DNA from: Phymatolithon calcareum
Taxonomy: Eukaryota; Rhodophyta; Florideophyceae; Hapalidiales
Reading direction: 5' to 3'
Length of the DNA: 64,000 nt
Assembly (NCBI GenBank): GCA_977006965.1
Contig: OZ345376.1
Coordinates: 124,001-188,000 of the forward strand
Position numbers and translations under genes: made by a program. Of the stretch, positions 1 through 11,394 are shown one piece after another; position 1 is the stretch's first letter, and each line of letters starts with the position of its first letter. Under the pieces are notes generated by a model. That model saw nothing but the letters and a program-made list of their open reading frames with translations. It did not search any database and was not told where the DNA came from.

Positions 1-819
1 ACCGCTTATGGCGAAGCATTGCATTCTGGTGAGAAATAATTGCACAGTCGTCAGGACGCGACGAAGGGAAAACCCAAATGTAGATACGTTGCCAATGCCC
101 CCTGTTAATAACCGGGCGAATGGCCAATGTTCTGCATCGTGGATGTCTATTAAATTCACGAAAAAACAGAGCCACTAGCACCACCGTGATAAAAGTTTTA
201 CAGTACCGTCATTGCCTCTTTCCATCACGCCTGGGGGCCCAGGTATACCATATGACCATAACCATACACTGCACAGTCGAGAGTCCGCACTCTTCACAAG
301 GCGCATGGCCGTTAAAATGAGGGCCCGAAGCCGTTCGCATATATCATAGCAGCTACAAAACTAATAAATTACTAGAATTTGGTTCAAATCTATGACATGG
401 TGGCCATAACAGGGCGCCTTTTAGACTCTTGCACAGGCACGTCTCTTAACATGTTAACAGATATTAGACTGTAAGTCGCTTGCGCTTCCAACAGTCGTCC
501 AGCCGATATTCAACTTGGTAAATTTTACCGTAATGTAGACACAATAGAAGCACGCGCATTCCGTAAATTACGGAATTTGCAATGACGCAAAGGTGCAGCT
601 CCAGTATGATGCGGTGCGATATCGTTGTACGATACGTGTAACTGCACATGCAGCAATACTTGTGCTCATTATTATCGGACCAATAAACTGCGCGATTGAG
701 GGGGATGTGAGGAAGGCGGCCAATGGCACACGTTGTCAATAATTTTGTTATTGCAGAAGACACCCTCTTCACAAAAGTATTGACAACGTGTGCCATTGGC
801 CGCCTTCCTCACATCCCCC
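1..819. repeat. Dispersed repeat A, copy 1 (unknown family)
   Basis: This stretch shares many blocks with 5580-6130: the opening CCGCTTATGG block, a CAGTCG.CAGGACGCG block, and a well-conserved block at 655-735 (GCAGCAATACTTGTGCTCAT, then an ATTATCGGACCAATAAAC stretch and the GGGGGATGTGAGGAAGGCGG stretch). Open frames in both copies encode related peptides, but none resembles a known protein. A weaker third match may lie near 9830-9905, where the GTTGCCTCTTT and GCCTGGGGG words recur. The right end of this copy is doubled as an inverted repeat (listed separately). It is probably a non-autonomous element; its ends and class are not clear. Confidence 0.55.
700..819. repeat. Perfect 41-bp inverted repeat with 38-nt spacer
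   Basis: Bases 700-740 are exactly the reverse complement of 779-819; the spacer is 741-778. The left arm is ordinary repeat A sequence, present once without the inverted partner at 6000-6035. The right arm is therefore an inverted duplication acquired by this copy. Confidence 0.9.
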
Positions 820-840
820 TTCATTTTTAGATCGCGTCGT

Positions 841-1799
841 TAGCTGTGCACAAGCGCAATCGAGATCAGAAGGCGCTGCGTGAAAGATTGTGCGCTGTGT
901 ACAACTGTGTCGTGTACTGATGTATCCCCGAAATTATTGCCGCCGAAGAAGAGCAGCCCTCCATCATTGATGTCCTCTTACAAAAACGATAAATTAATTT
1001 TATGAATCCGTGTATTCTTCTTCACGAAGCGTTTCGGGAGTGGGGTTTCCGCATTGCACAAGGGGTCCAAGCTACTTACAATACATTTGTATGACACAGA
1101 AGAAGTGAGCTGTAAAGAAAAGAGTCCAAAAGGTTGTCCACGTGGACTCGCGAATCGAGGAACCACCGCAGTTGCTTCGGGTGGAATCGTCTAATGACGA
1201 GCGGCAGGCAGAGAAGAAGCGTTCTTCTAATTAGCTAGCAGGTAAGCATTCCCCACGAAGATTTCAGTTGCTCCACTCTGGTCCTCCCGTGGGCTATTCA
1301 CGGTGCTCTCCCGTCCGAGTCCCCAGCGTTTAACGCCGTGGACAAAACAGAAGGAGCTGGTTGCAATAAATGTTCACTTTTTGAGACAATTACTTTATCC
1401 GTTGTAATACGTTCAAAAGTAGTGAAAACATTGCAGAATTCGGGCTCAGAGAAGCCTGCTAGAGTGATTCTAAGCACGAGCAATAAGGGCCCTTGCCCAT
1501 TTTGCCGGCTCGAAATAGGTTTTCTAAAAAGATGTGGCCGCTTTAGTATTGTGTTGTAGTATGGTCTGCAATACCAGCGAGTGCATTACCGGCGAGTGTA
1601 GTATTCTGCGCTTCAACGATACAAATCCTATTCTGTGCGAAACTTTGCGTTGGTCAGCTTCAGGTCATTGCTGCTGTTATTGAATCATTTGCTACTTGCG
1701 GGAAGCCAACGCCGCTCTAAGCGGCAGTCATGATGGCCTCTTGATAGCTTGGTAACTACACTGCTGCGTGAGGGGCCTTCTTGAGAATTCATCAAAATC
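841..1799. other. No recognisable gene
   Basis: Only short overlapping frames on both strands (60-73 codons) with no recognisable motif, splice pattern or repeat partner in the window. Confidence 0.5.
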
Positions 1800-2362
1800 G
1801 CGGCATAGACCCAGTCAAAAAAGTCCTCATTACCAGTCATTATTTCGTGGACTGGTTACCAGGACGCGGCATAGGTTTTCAGTTGCTGAGTGTTGATTTG
1901 CAAACTTTCGCTTCAGATGTTTTCGCACACTTTTGAGCAAAAACTTGAAACATCACGAAAAGTTGGGTTGAAAAGCAATTCCACTTCCGAAAACTAAAAA
2001 TCGTTATGAGAAAAATGTCCCATAGATGAGCACATCAGCCTCGCCATACCTATGCCGCGTCCTCATTACTAATGAAAATATTTCGGACTGGATTTGAGGA
2101 CTTTTCCAGACTGGTAGTGCGGACGCAAAAATCGAATTCTCAAGAAGGTCTCTCTGCGTACAACCAAAATCCAAAATTGACTATCCCCGCCCCATTGAAA
2201 CGAATACTGAAAATTAGAAATAAATTTTATTCTCTGAACAGACGCTCATCAAGATGCCCTAGCGTCTCCTTATTTCACCGTTTCCCACACTCCTGGCAAG
2301 AACAAGCAAGAAACGAAGATTCCGAACTAGATGAAACGCTCAAGGATATTTCAAACTTAATG
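1800..2362 (+). repeat. Element X, copy 1, left part (interrupted by a LINE)
   Basis: This segment matches the reverse complement of 17150-17660 over several hundred bases (AAAAGTTGGGTTGAAAAGCA, the GAAAACTAAAAATCGTTATG block, ATGAGCACA..GCCTC, and the ATTTCGGACTGGA/ATTTAGGACTGAA block). Its right end (CTCCTGGCAAGAACAAGCAA onward) matches 16199-16250 and 16495-16520. An open frame at 2072-2392 (106 codons) is shared in part with the 17150-17530 minus frame (both read KIFRT..DF..LV.RT). The product is not recognised. The element resumes at 4156 after the LINE insertion. Confidence 0.7.
2351..2362. repeat. Target-site duplication, left copy (TCAAACTTAATG)
   Basis: TCAAACTTAATG here recurs at 4156-4167 and flanks the LINE. 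The uninterrupted site is seen once in the other copy of element X near 16516. Confidence 0.9.
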
Positions 2363-2450
2363 GGGGATATATGTTGGCCTCAATTTGAGTAACAGGGCAG
2401 CTTCTCGCTGTTTTCCATACTCATCTCTCTTCTATCATTCTAATATCTCA

Positions 2451-4140
2451 TTAATCCGAACTTCTCTTCCTGTGAGAGCCCCGAGTAAGTCTTTTGCATT
2501 CATATTCCGTTTCTTGGTCCATCTTCATAGACCGTAGTATACGTTGCAACACGATAAGCTCCACCACAGCACCAGTCCCAAAGTACTTCGCCAGAATGGA
2601 TTTTCTCCACAAAGGAACTCTGTTGAAAATGACACTCACGCATCTCAACCGCGCAGTTCTGTCCTTATATATAGCACTCCTGGTAGGTCGTTCGGTACGC
2701 CGATCGGGATTTTAACTCTGCGGCCCTCTTCTTCCAACGAGCAGACTATGACTGCTGCTTGTAGGCGTCGCTTTTTTGATACCATACCTTCTTCCGCTTG
2801 TTTCAGAGCTTCTTTAAGGTGTTCCTCTTCCCCGAGACACCCAATGTCCTTTGATACGTCTTCCAGATTATCTTCTCTTCCCTGGTATTCTTCTGAGAGC
2901 TCCAGGAACTTCCTCCGTCTTACCAAGCTAAAGGCGAACCTTTCAGTCCGGTGCATTCTCCTCATCTGTGGGCTGGCGAGACGGCAGAGCACTCGCATCC
3001 TCTCCTTTCGATACCCGGCATATTTTGCGAAAAAGTATCTGTAGAAAAGACCTTCTGCTGCTTCAATTGCCGATAGTAGTCGTTTCGTGATGGGGGTCAG
3101 GTGAATGGCATACTCCCATTTGGGGAGAATTAACGACTTGAAAATCCTGATGCGCGTGGCTGGTTGGAGTTCTCTGACGTTCAAGCCAATTTGGCTGAGT
3201 TTGTGTATGCATCCCATCGCATTCTGAACTCTTGAGATTGCTGTATCATCGGTGACTCTGTTGTTGTTCATACTGATCCCGAGGTAGGACAGTCTCCACT
3301 GGAGACTGTCCTACCTCGGGAGCACCAGGCCTGGAGACTCTCCAGGCCTGGTGCAGCTCTTTTCCTGCAAGGAAGAATTTCTTCTTTGGGAGTGCTTTGT
3401 ACTTAAGGACCTCGCTCTTTCCTAGCTTTTGTTCCAATGGAGTTCTTGGCAACTCAATTCGTAGCTACGTCCAATAGTTTTTGCAGTCCTTTTGCATTCT
3501 TTGCCTGAAGAAGAACGCCATCCGCAAATAGCTGCGCTGGATTGTCGGACATTGTTCTTGTTATTTGGGCAGCGGCTTCGTCGAACGTATCCATGAATAT
3601 GTTATATTGGCACGGACTAAGAGGGGAGCCCTGCGGAACACCTCGGTCGATAATGCACTACGCTTTCGTTTCGTCTCCTGCCGACGTGATCCACAACGGT
3701 TTCATCAGGTAAGATACCATCTTTGTTATGTGCGTCGGCAACTTTTTCTTCAGTCGCTCGAGGACGGGGATATCTCTCGGGACGCTGTCATACGCTGCTG
3801 ACAAGTCAAGTACAGAAACGAACGGGTGACCATTTTGCACAGTTTTCCTTGTGCGAAGTATGGCCAAATATGTGCTCTTGTCTCACCGAAAACCCAGTTG
3901 TGCTCTATTAAACCGGTAGTGATCCCTCATGTATGAGTCTAGGGCGGAATCGATTATCTTCCTGACCTGATTCAGTAGAGAGATAGGCCTGTAGTTCGCC
4001 GCAATGTGTTCTGGACCTTTCTTGTAGAGGAGAATAAGTGTTTCTTGCCGCCATTGTCGTGGGAGGCACCTCAGTGGCCCGCATGTCTCCCACAGAACCA
4101 GAATCAATTCGAAACCGACCTCCTTGATTGCGAGTAGCAT
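2451..4140 (-). pseudogene. LINE reverse transcriptase, C-terminal two thirds, broken
   Basis: Minus-strand frames read in order as parts of one protein. 4140-3883 has YKKGPEHIAANYRPISLLNQ and AQLGFR, the LINE RT fingers and palm start. 3867-3658 has VLDLSAAYDSVPRD, carrying the first catalytic Asp. 3452-3246 has GKSEVLKYKALPKK. 3271-2645 is the thumb and C-terminal region, and 2648-2451 the extreme C-terminus. The related frame at 60063-61667 is uninterrupted, so the breaks here are secondary. The stretch that should hold the FADD box lies near 3480-3570, where TCCGCAAATAG..GCTGGATTG reads as the decayed equivalent. Non-functional. Confidence 0.92.
3278..3354. repeat. Two adjacent perfect fold-back palindromes inside the RT pseudogene
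   Basis: 3278-3298 and 3300-3320 are exact reverse complements (21 bp, 1-nt loop). 3322-3337 and 3339-3354 are exact reverse complements (16 bp, 1-nt loop). The related LINE at about 60915-60960 has neither, only a simple continuous sequence here, so the extra bases are templated inverted copies of the local sequence. Confidence 0.92.
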
Positions 4141-4155
4141 CTCAACAGCAACGCC

Positions 4156-4360
4156 TCAAACTTAATGCCCAAACAACGACTTTCCGATAGTCAAAAAGAG
4201 ATGCTGGAAATGGCAGTTGATACTGTCCAAAGAAAATGTCCGAAATCAACTATTTAAATGAGAACGTAAGGGAAGGATTGTAGCACAACGAAAAGTCTCT
4301 CAGGTGCAATGATAATTGACAATGGGAGCTTCAATTAAACTGAAATCCATTCCTTAACGT
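4156..4360 (+). repeat. Element X, copy 1, right part
   Basis: This continues the segment broken at 2362 and begins with the second copy of TCAAACTTAATG. It matches 16516-16720 at roughly nine bases in ten (CAAAAAGAGATGCTGGAAAT, GTCCAAAGAAAATGTCCGAA, ATGAGAACGTAAGG). In the left-part frame the join reads ..KDISNLMP(E/K)QR.., so a coding sequence once crossed this site. Product not recognised. Confidence 0.75.
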
Positions 4361-4487
4361 CTTCTTTCTTCTTTTCCTTCTTCTTTGAGGATTGCGGCAC
4401 TCCTTACAGGGCGGAAGTCGTTTGCTTCCCAATATGCGAGTTGACACTGTCTACTTCTCCCACGAAGTAGGTTCAATCGTACAACTC

Positions 4488-4562
4488 ATAAAGCATTCAA
4501 GCTGCCTTGTTACTCAAATTGAGGCTTTGGGAGTTTTTAAAATAAATCAACATATATCCCCC
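4488..4562 (+). mobile_element. LINE1-type 3' end fragment
   Basis: About 75 bp matching the 3' end of the minus-strand LINE at 59981-60055: CTGCC.TGTTACTC, TGAGGCTTTGGGAG, then AAAATAAATCAACATATATC and a closing run of five C. No coding part is kept. The C-run end is the same as in the other copies. Confidence 0.8.
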
Positions 4563-5579
4563 ATAAAGCATTCATTTTTGTGCTCACAATCTTCTGAAGT
4601 CTGCGAAGCTTTTAAATAAATTGAATTATAAACAATTTCTTTTGATGCAGTCTCCGCGGTGGACAGATGGTCTTGAACGACATCCACATGAACTGTGGTA
4701 AGCACCCAGTTCCCTCACAGACCACCTGACTCATTGATGAGCAAATTTACAGCATTTAATGGAGAGTGCCCATCCCTCAATCTTCTAAAAGTCTGAATAT
4801 GTATTGCTCTTTTGTGTGATTAATGTTGTCGGCGCTTAACGTGCTCGTCAAATTTTGACGAGTCCGTTCAACAGGATGAACAATTTACACAAAATCGTCG
4901 TCACATAATACAATTCCACCCTAGGAGCATACCTGGTACGGAATGCACAAGCACATAACTCGGAACTGCGTGGGGTGAGTCCAGGAAATCTGCATGGCAC
5001 GCTGTCCTGAGACCTCAGTTTCTGGAGCTATACCGGAATAAACAATGTCCCCTCTAAGGCGATTGCGTTCATAATGTGGATTGGAGGTTTTAGATGATGA
5101 ACATGAACCCTCTGTTACTTTTGGAGTTTCTGCATATTGCGCAGCTCGATCACGTCACGAAGCGATGCCTCGTTGGAAATAGTACGGAGCGTGGTGTACT
5201 GTTTTAGAAAGCGAGGAAAAGATGAATTGTGAATCTCCACGGAGGGTAAGCAGAAATTAGAATTACTACCGGTTTGCGATAGATATTGTGCAAGGGAGCA
5301 GTAGAATCTGCCAATTGTGAGGAAAGAGGAGCGCACTGTCCGTGGTGCGGAATGGTAAGATAAGTAAGCTTAATATATTACATTATAGTAGGCAAAAGTG
5401 TAGTCGCGTTGTTACGCTTATTCCAGTACCATGTAACGTGATATAGCGAAGAGGTGAGTAAAGACTGGATGTCACAGGCAGTGATGCTGATGATTAACAA
5501 AGTAACAATTTGACGATCTCTGCATTGTTCGAAGAAGGGGGCGGCGAGGCTAATGCAAAGTTGGAGCTGATACTCGTGG
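4563..5579. other. No recognisable gene
   Basis: Only a minus-strand 73-codon frame (5115-5336) without recognisable features, and no repeat partner in the window. Confidence 0.45.
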
Positions 5580-6130
5580 AAGCGGAATGGGGCGGCTGTG
5601 CCGCTTATGGTAAAGCATTGATTTCTGGCTAGAATTAAGTTGCCCAGTCGACAGGACGCGAAAAGGTTAAAGCACTTAATGCACTTACGTTGCTGGTGTA
5701 CTCCTCAGAGAGCCGACCAAAGGCCCATTGACCTGAATCATGGCTGTATGCCACCATCACGAAACTATGCTCCATCTAATAATGGCATATTTACCTTGTG
5801 ACTACAGTACACAGTCGTGCGACAGGAAAGCAACTCCGCTAACGTAAACACGACAGGAAGCACGGAATGCCGCTATGGGAAGGTGAAGATACGGTACGAT
5901 TACGTGGTAAGATTCGCGGCCCTGCACGTACACAGCGAGCAGTGGGCCCACGCAGCAATACTTGTGCTCATTATTATCGGACCAATAAACCGCGTGATTG
6001 AGGGGGATGTGAGGAAGGCGGCCAATGGCACACGTCGACAAGAAAACTTGTTATCGCCGTACTGTAGAGAATGTCCTCCTAACATTTTTCGATCGCATTA
6101 TTGGCTGCGCGGAAAATTTCAACAAATATG
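5580..6130. repeat. Dispersed repeat A, copy 2
   Basis: Partner of 1-819. The conserved core at 5950-6035 includes the single, unfolded version of the segment that is an inverted repeat in copy 1. After it, copy 2 continues with CATTTTTCGATCGCATTATTGGCTG, matching the CATTTTTAGATCGCGTCGTT stretch beyond the fold-back in copy 1. This shows where the fold-back was inserted. Confidence 0.6.
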
Positions 6131-8031
6131 ATTTTTATGATACGCGCCATGGCGCAGATCCGTCCAGGACTCGCGATGCTTCCCGTATCTATCCCGATGC
6201 ATTCGACAGTTCTTCCTTCTCCTCTCGTGATGTTGAACCAGAAAATAGGTTAAGAATTGGATTCACAGGCGCCGTGTGTGAGATTGTGGTACACGTGAGA
6301 TCGTGCCGTGTAGCCTTAGCCGTCGCCACCCATTTTGTTCACTGTCACTCGTCATCCCTCTCTTTTGTTATGTGTCCATATTAACGCTTCGACCAGCTAA
6401 TGGGAGTGCACCAAACATTTGTTCGGTAGTACTGTGTGCTCAACCATCGTCAGCACATGGTGTCCGAAAGATGACAAATTCTTGTGATTGAACACCGGGA
6501 GAAGCAGGCGCATCGCCTCTCTAGAATACAAGTCAACAGTACTGAATTGATATGTAGTGTTTGTACGGCAGTGATCTCTCGACACAGAACGGAAAAGTGT
6601 GCTGCCCTCCTATCGAACAAGTAGGAGTTCACGTGTACTCTACAATGCAATATATTTGTGAAAAATCCACACACGAAACTAAGTGGAGGGCAGTTTCCAG
6701 AACGGACAGTTGTAATGCTTTGTTCCAAATCACTCTTTTGGTCCATGGCCGAACGCTAAGAAGGAAAGAGGAAACGTGCTATTCCCGTACAATATTGTAC
6801 TCAAAGTCAGGCCAAATTCACTGCAGTCTCCGAATCAATGTCGTCCTCAGCTCAGCAGCTCGTAAAACACCACTTCGAAATTGCTAGTAGAATGCGGAAC
6901 AAAAACAGGCCCTGTCGATGTTGCTGCAATATCAGCAGCACACATGCATCTGACGCATGCCGTTTCTGTCATTGTCTCGCCGACTTCTGCTGCCCCTGAA
7001 AATGTGCGACATTCCGTATAAACCAATATCGATTTGATTTCTCTATCTTTTATTCTTCGACGCCATAGACTGTGGAATAAAATTCAGATCTCCTTTTGAA
7101 AAACGTATTGCTTAAGGATTAGCCGCGCGCTCGCAACAGCTTGGCCTGAGGCTTCCCTTCTTTTGGTCACGAGAAAAAATAGCCATGTCCCGTAGCTTGA
7201 AACACTTTATAATCTTTTACGTCGCGGGACTAAACGGAAAGACCGAGTTTCGAACGTCCTCACATTACGAACCTCTCAAATATCTGTTGTAATTTCTTTA
7301 AAATGTGCGACGCAACAGCAGCATGGAGTACGGTTCGCTCTTCGAATCATATATTAAAAGAGAGCTGTCAATAACACGCTTTCGGAAGAACGGAATATGA
7401 AGTTCCTTGTGTTCAATTACGACCCCAACGCAGAAGTCGCCGACCATTGTGGTGGGCATTGCGGAGTGAGACACAAAAGAAGTTTTCGCACGTGCGTCCA
7501 TATTGCTTACGAAGCGCGCCTTTGCCAAGATTCCAGTACGAACGTCAACCGTGTCTATACGGACATTAAATCCTTCGGTGTACCCCTCTTCTGCCAAGCG
7601 TTCCAGCGCCCGACCTTGTCCACTAGCATCGTATCATGAACGGGCACGACCCCTTGGCGGCTCAGGGACCGGCGGAGCACGCCGCCTCGAGGATAGAAAT
7701 TCATTAAAACGTCGTTACGTAAGCGAACGCCTCTTCGCCCCGGCCGATGTCGACGGATGGCATCACCTTGAAATTGAATGGGTTTTCATAAAAGCCACGT
7801 GTACACACGGTGCATGTCACGTTGCTAACGAATGAAAGCAGGCACGCGTGCTTCACGCGCAAAGCCCCGTGTACTCCATAAACGTACATACACTGCGTGA
7901 AGCTTCTTCACATCTTCGCATCACCGAACCCACAGCTGAACCACCCTGCATCTTCAGGTCGTTAACTCGCAACTCGAAACAGCTGAATTACCTACCTGCA
8001 AATCTTCCCAAACTCCATACGGCACTTCGGC
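6131..8031. other. No recognisable gene; upstream region of the 8032 gene
   Basis: Short frames only. The last few hundred bases (7600-8031) are more GC-rich, like the gene that follows, and may hold its promoter and 5' UTR. No clear TATA box was found. Confidence 0.4.
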
Positions 8032-8991
8032 ATGGACAACGTCAACGGAACAAGACTGCCGCTTCCGTCTCTGGTTGGCGTGAAACGCCCCGCACCCTCC
8101 TGGGAGCCGCTGCACTCCGTAGGCGGTCTTATGCGTCACAAGGTGCCGCTCGACGAAAGCGCACAATTTGCCGCTGCCGCCAACGCCGGAGCACGCGCCC
8201 AACGTGAAGTTGACAACGCCCGCGGCACAGGAACTTTTGAAACTTACGAGCTCGGTATAGCAATAGTGCGTTCGTCGAAGCTGTACGCCAACCAACGTCG
8301 GTCAAACAGACAACTTCCTGGCGGATCGGACTCCACCACAGCGGCGTGTTACATGCTTGGTGGCACACCGGACTCTACGTTGAGTCAACTCGTTGCAAGG
8401 GTGAGCCCGTGTGACCCACGTGAGGAACGCTGCAAGGCCGTTGAACGCATCCTCAAGGATAAGACAAGACGTGAAATATGCAGACTCAACGGTGATAATC
8501 CACGAGAAGCGAGAGCAGATAACCTGGCTGCTGTGCGTATATGTGAAGTCGTGGCGGACATTCTGGTCGCGTATGCTGCAAAAAGATTGCTGAACAGTTT
8601 GCAAGATCTTTACAAGAGTAATACGGCTAAGGAAAACACGATCCGCGAGCTTCGAGAGCAGTTGGAAAATGTTAAGCGGCGTCGAGGCGACTCGTGCTTT
8701 TGCGGGGGACGGGAACAGGCGAAATTTTCACCGGTTACAACAACGACAGAACCGTTCTACGGAAATGCGAAGGACATGCCGATCACGCTTGGAGCGAGAA
8801 CGCTACCGCCGCCTAGCGGACTGGGAGTGACACAGGGGACCCTGCCAACTATTGGTTCGGCGGGTGCTCTGTTGAGAGGATCGTCACCGATGCCGGTGCA
8901 GACAGGCGGGCTTGGGTTTGGGACGGGGTACTCGAATGCACTTGATGGAGCAAGTTGGGCACCGCAGGTGAGGCATAATGGGACTGGTTGA
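8032..8991 (+). CDS. Unknown protein with central helical region (319 aa)
   Basis: An intact single-exon open frame with balanced amino-acid use, much longer than neighbouring chance frames. I do not recognise the family. The N-terminal 50 residues are Pro/Arg-rich. Residues about 120-215 are charged and helical (DPREERCKAVERILKD, then KENTIRELREQLENVKRRR), a likely coiled coil. A CFCG motif follows, and the last 80 residues are Gly/Pro/Ser-rich and probably disordered. The first ATG (GGCATGGAC) is taken as the start. A 3' UTR with CAATAAATTC near 9308 follows. A decayed paralogue of the 3' half lies at 11395-11820, so this belongs to a multi-copy family, either host or transposon-encoded. 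Function unknown; the coding call is fairly secure. Confidence 0.75.
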   Translation: MDNVNGTRLPLPSLVGVKRPAPSWEPLHSVGGLMRHKVPLDESAQFAAAANAGARAQREVDNARGTGTFETYELGIAIVRSSKLYANQRRSNRQLPGGSDSTTAACYMLGGTPDSTLSQLVARVSPCDPREERCKAVERILKDKTRREICRLNGDNPREARADNLAAVRICEVVADILVAYAAKRLLNSLQDLYKSNTAKENTIRELREQLENVKRRRGDSCFCGGREQAKFSPVTTTTEPFYGNAKDMPITLGARTLPPPSGLGVTQGTLPTIGSAGALLRGSSPMPVQTGGLGFGTGYSNALDGASWAPQVRHNGTG

Positions 8992-9305
8992 AAGGAAACT
9001 GGCGAGATGGTATGAAAGCAGGAAGTTTCTGAGCAGGAAGGTTAATAAGGAGAGCTCGGACGACATGAACTGACTGCGTCATGGCCGGTGGTTGCCATAA
9101 ATCAAGACTTGTTCGTTCGCTGTTGGATTTTATGATCAACTGATGGACAGATAGTTCGTGCCAACTTGACTTTTTCGTGTTTCTTCTGCGTTCGAAAAGA
9201 GGACAACTATACATGGCGGTGGTGGTCATCAGGCGGCACGGTGATGTACGGACTGGAACAAGTCGATGTATGTGAATTGTAAAACTGTTTCTAATGTTTA
9301 TTGAA

Positions 9306-9314
9306 TCAATAAAT
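9306..9314 (+). terminator. Poly(A) signal for the 8032 gene
   Basis: CAATAAATT lies about 315 bases after the stop codon and is followed by T/G-rich sequence (CTTGTTGGAATGTTT), the usual eukaryotic arrangement. Confidence 0.45.
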
Positions 9315-9329
9315 TCTTGTTGGAATGTT

Positions 9330-11394
9330 TCTCTCGTTTTGGGAGTGCTCGTCGTCAACGGCTTGGGGTAGATAACTGTACGTTTGGAGTTGTATAACGC
9401 ATGTAACTACCTCCACGAGACTTTTGTTGCCCTTTACTTTTCTATGACCTCCAAACTATTGTACGTAGACGGGACAAGTGAGGATTAGCGGGAAAGTGAA
9501 AGAAAGCGGAATGGATAATCCGTAACGGAATTACGTTTAGCGAGTCTTGAGCTGTTACGTTCGATTCCCGGATCAAATCCTCTTGATGAATGACTTCTTT
9601 GGTACTGCACAGAGAGTTCGTAAAGATACCTTCGTTGCTCTTCTGAGCGTTGTCCGACGCAACTTTGAAGACTGTATGCCGTCCATCAGGTCTTTTCGCA
9701 TAAGCATATGATTCTGACTTGCTCACTTTAAGTCATCCTTGTTCTGCATAGCTCAGAAAGAGTCAAACTCTTGTACACATAAACGTCGTCAATATACGAG
9801 CGAGATACTGTATCCAGCACAGCGTTGCAGTAGTTAGTTGCCTCTTTCTCCCATGCCTGGGGGACAATGTACTACCATGAAAACGCACACTATGCACTGT
9901 AGACTTAAGTGTGGGAACTACAATAATTGAGATCAAGCGCACCTTCTCGAATCTGCGCCGTACGAGTGCACTGTATTTAGCAATGCAACAGTTCGCTTGT
10001 TGCAGACTGTATGTCATTGTGATCTTCCGCCGTGGGCTGGGGCCTTCGCAGTATGCAGGATTGGCCCAACTGGAACCCAAATGTTTGTTTCGGCAGACTG
10101 CAGCGATCCACAGCGCGCTACCAACCCGGTGAGAGCGTTGGCGCAGGTCTGGTCACGTGCTGCAGACGTATCCGGTTTCAAAAATGGACATAGGGGGCGG
10201 AGAGAGTTGTAGAAATTACGAAGGTGTAGTTTTTGGATATATCATAAATGAAATAGAAACTGGAGGGGAGCTATTCATCGTCTGGAAAAGGAACTCCCGC
10301 CCGCCTATTAAAATTATGATAGTTCCTCAAAAGGTCGCTGTTATTGGCATGCATCATAAACAAGGAAACCTAACTTGGAAAAGCGAGCGAGGTTCAGAGA
10401 GTAAAACAACCTCAAAGATGGGTGTTCAAAGAGCACAAATTTCGAGGCATCGCATTACGAGGCATGTTTAAGTCCCTATTGTCAGATTGAACGGACTTGC
10501 GGGACAGGTTCACAACTGTTTTATAAGTTCGGTAAATTATTGAATGCCGTACCTCCGGGCTGATACACTTCCCCTCCTTCGCACCTGCGTTCCGGAACTC
10601 GTCCTGGTGATGATGCAATGTAGAAGGAACGGTTCAGCACTCATGGCACGCCCGCATTGGAAGTCGTGGACTTGAAATGCTTGGAGAGAGAAAAACTTCC
10701 TCGCTGAAGTTTGTGTCTCTCTGAGCTTGTCCCTTCTGCCCCATAAAGAGAAAACGAGCTCGTCCTTAATCAGTTTCAAAAAGAAGAGTCTACCCGAACG
10801 CAAAAAGTCAACTTCTCATGGGAATAAAACTACAGTACTGTACCGCTCGAGGGCGTCATTCGCGCACCGTCAGGGCCTACTATGGCAAGCGCGATGAATA
10901 TCGCAGTTAACGACCATCATGGTGATCTTGTGTTTTCAACTCACAAAAAAGTGCCCGCGCGCCCTGCAATTGACGCCAACGTCGGATAGAGTCTCCTCAG
11001 CCTGCATTTCTCTAGCCACCAATTAGCCTGTACGCCACCGCCACCGCCTCGTTGTGATTCGTTGCGCTCAGGGCTCTTGTCACAGGGCGCACTGGTGCCC
11101 TATGCAAGCATTTTCTTCGACCTTAGCTGCCTTCAGGGATAGTCCTCTGCAGCAGAGTACCAGTGCTACTCTAGAGCAAGGGCAATGATATATTAGCTTA
11201 CACAATCAAGGGGCAAGAAGGGGGTTGTGTACTCTAATCACATCACACCAAACTAAGACGTTTCCGTTCACGGGCGGATCTCGCATAAGTGCGGTAATTT
11301 TCTGATTTTCAATTAAATGTTCGCGTTGTCATTACGAAATCTTCGTACAAAACTATAAATTGTTGGTGTGAGGAAGGCGATTGGTGTGAGAAGA
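9330..11394. other. No recognisable gene; possible weak repeat A match
   Basis: No convincing coding sequence. 9830-9905 has a faint resemblance to 205-285 in repeat A. The rest has no partner in the window. Confidence 0.4.

Larger units (their letters stand above)
2363..4155 (-). mobile_element. 5'-truncated LINE (LINE1-type), decayed
   Basis: A 1.79-kb non-LTR retrotransposon on the minus strand, closely related to the copy at 59981-61667. It starts inside the reverse transcriptase domain at 4155 and runs through the whole C-terminal part to the 3' end at 2363. The 12-bp duplication TCAAACTTAATG flanks it exactly. The 3' end reads ATATATCCCC with no poly(A). The copy carries frameshifts and a fold-back insertion at 3278-3354, so it is dead. 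Confidence 0.92.

Noticed and set aside
9545-9600. tRNA-like T loop (GTTCGATTCCCGG)
   Set aside because: The flanking bases do not pair into a T stem, and no acceptor or D arm is present, so it is not a tRNA gene.
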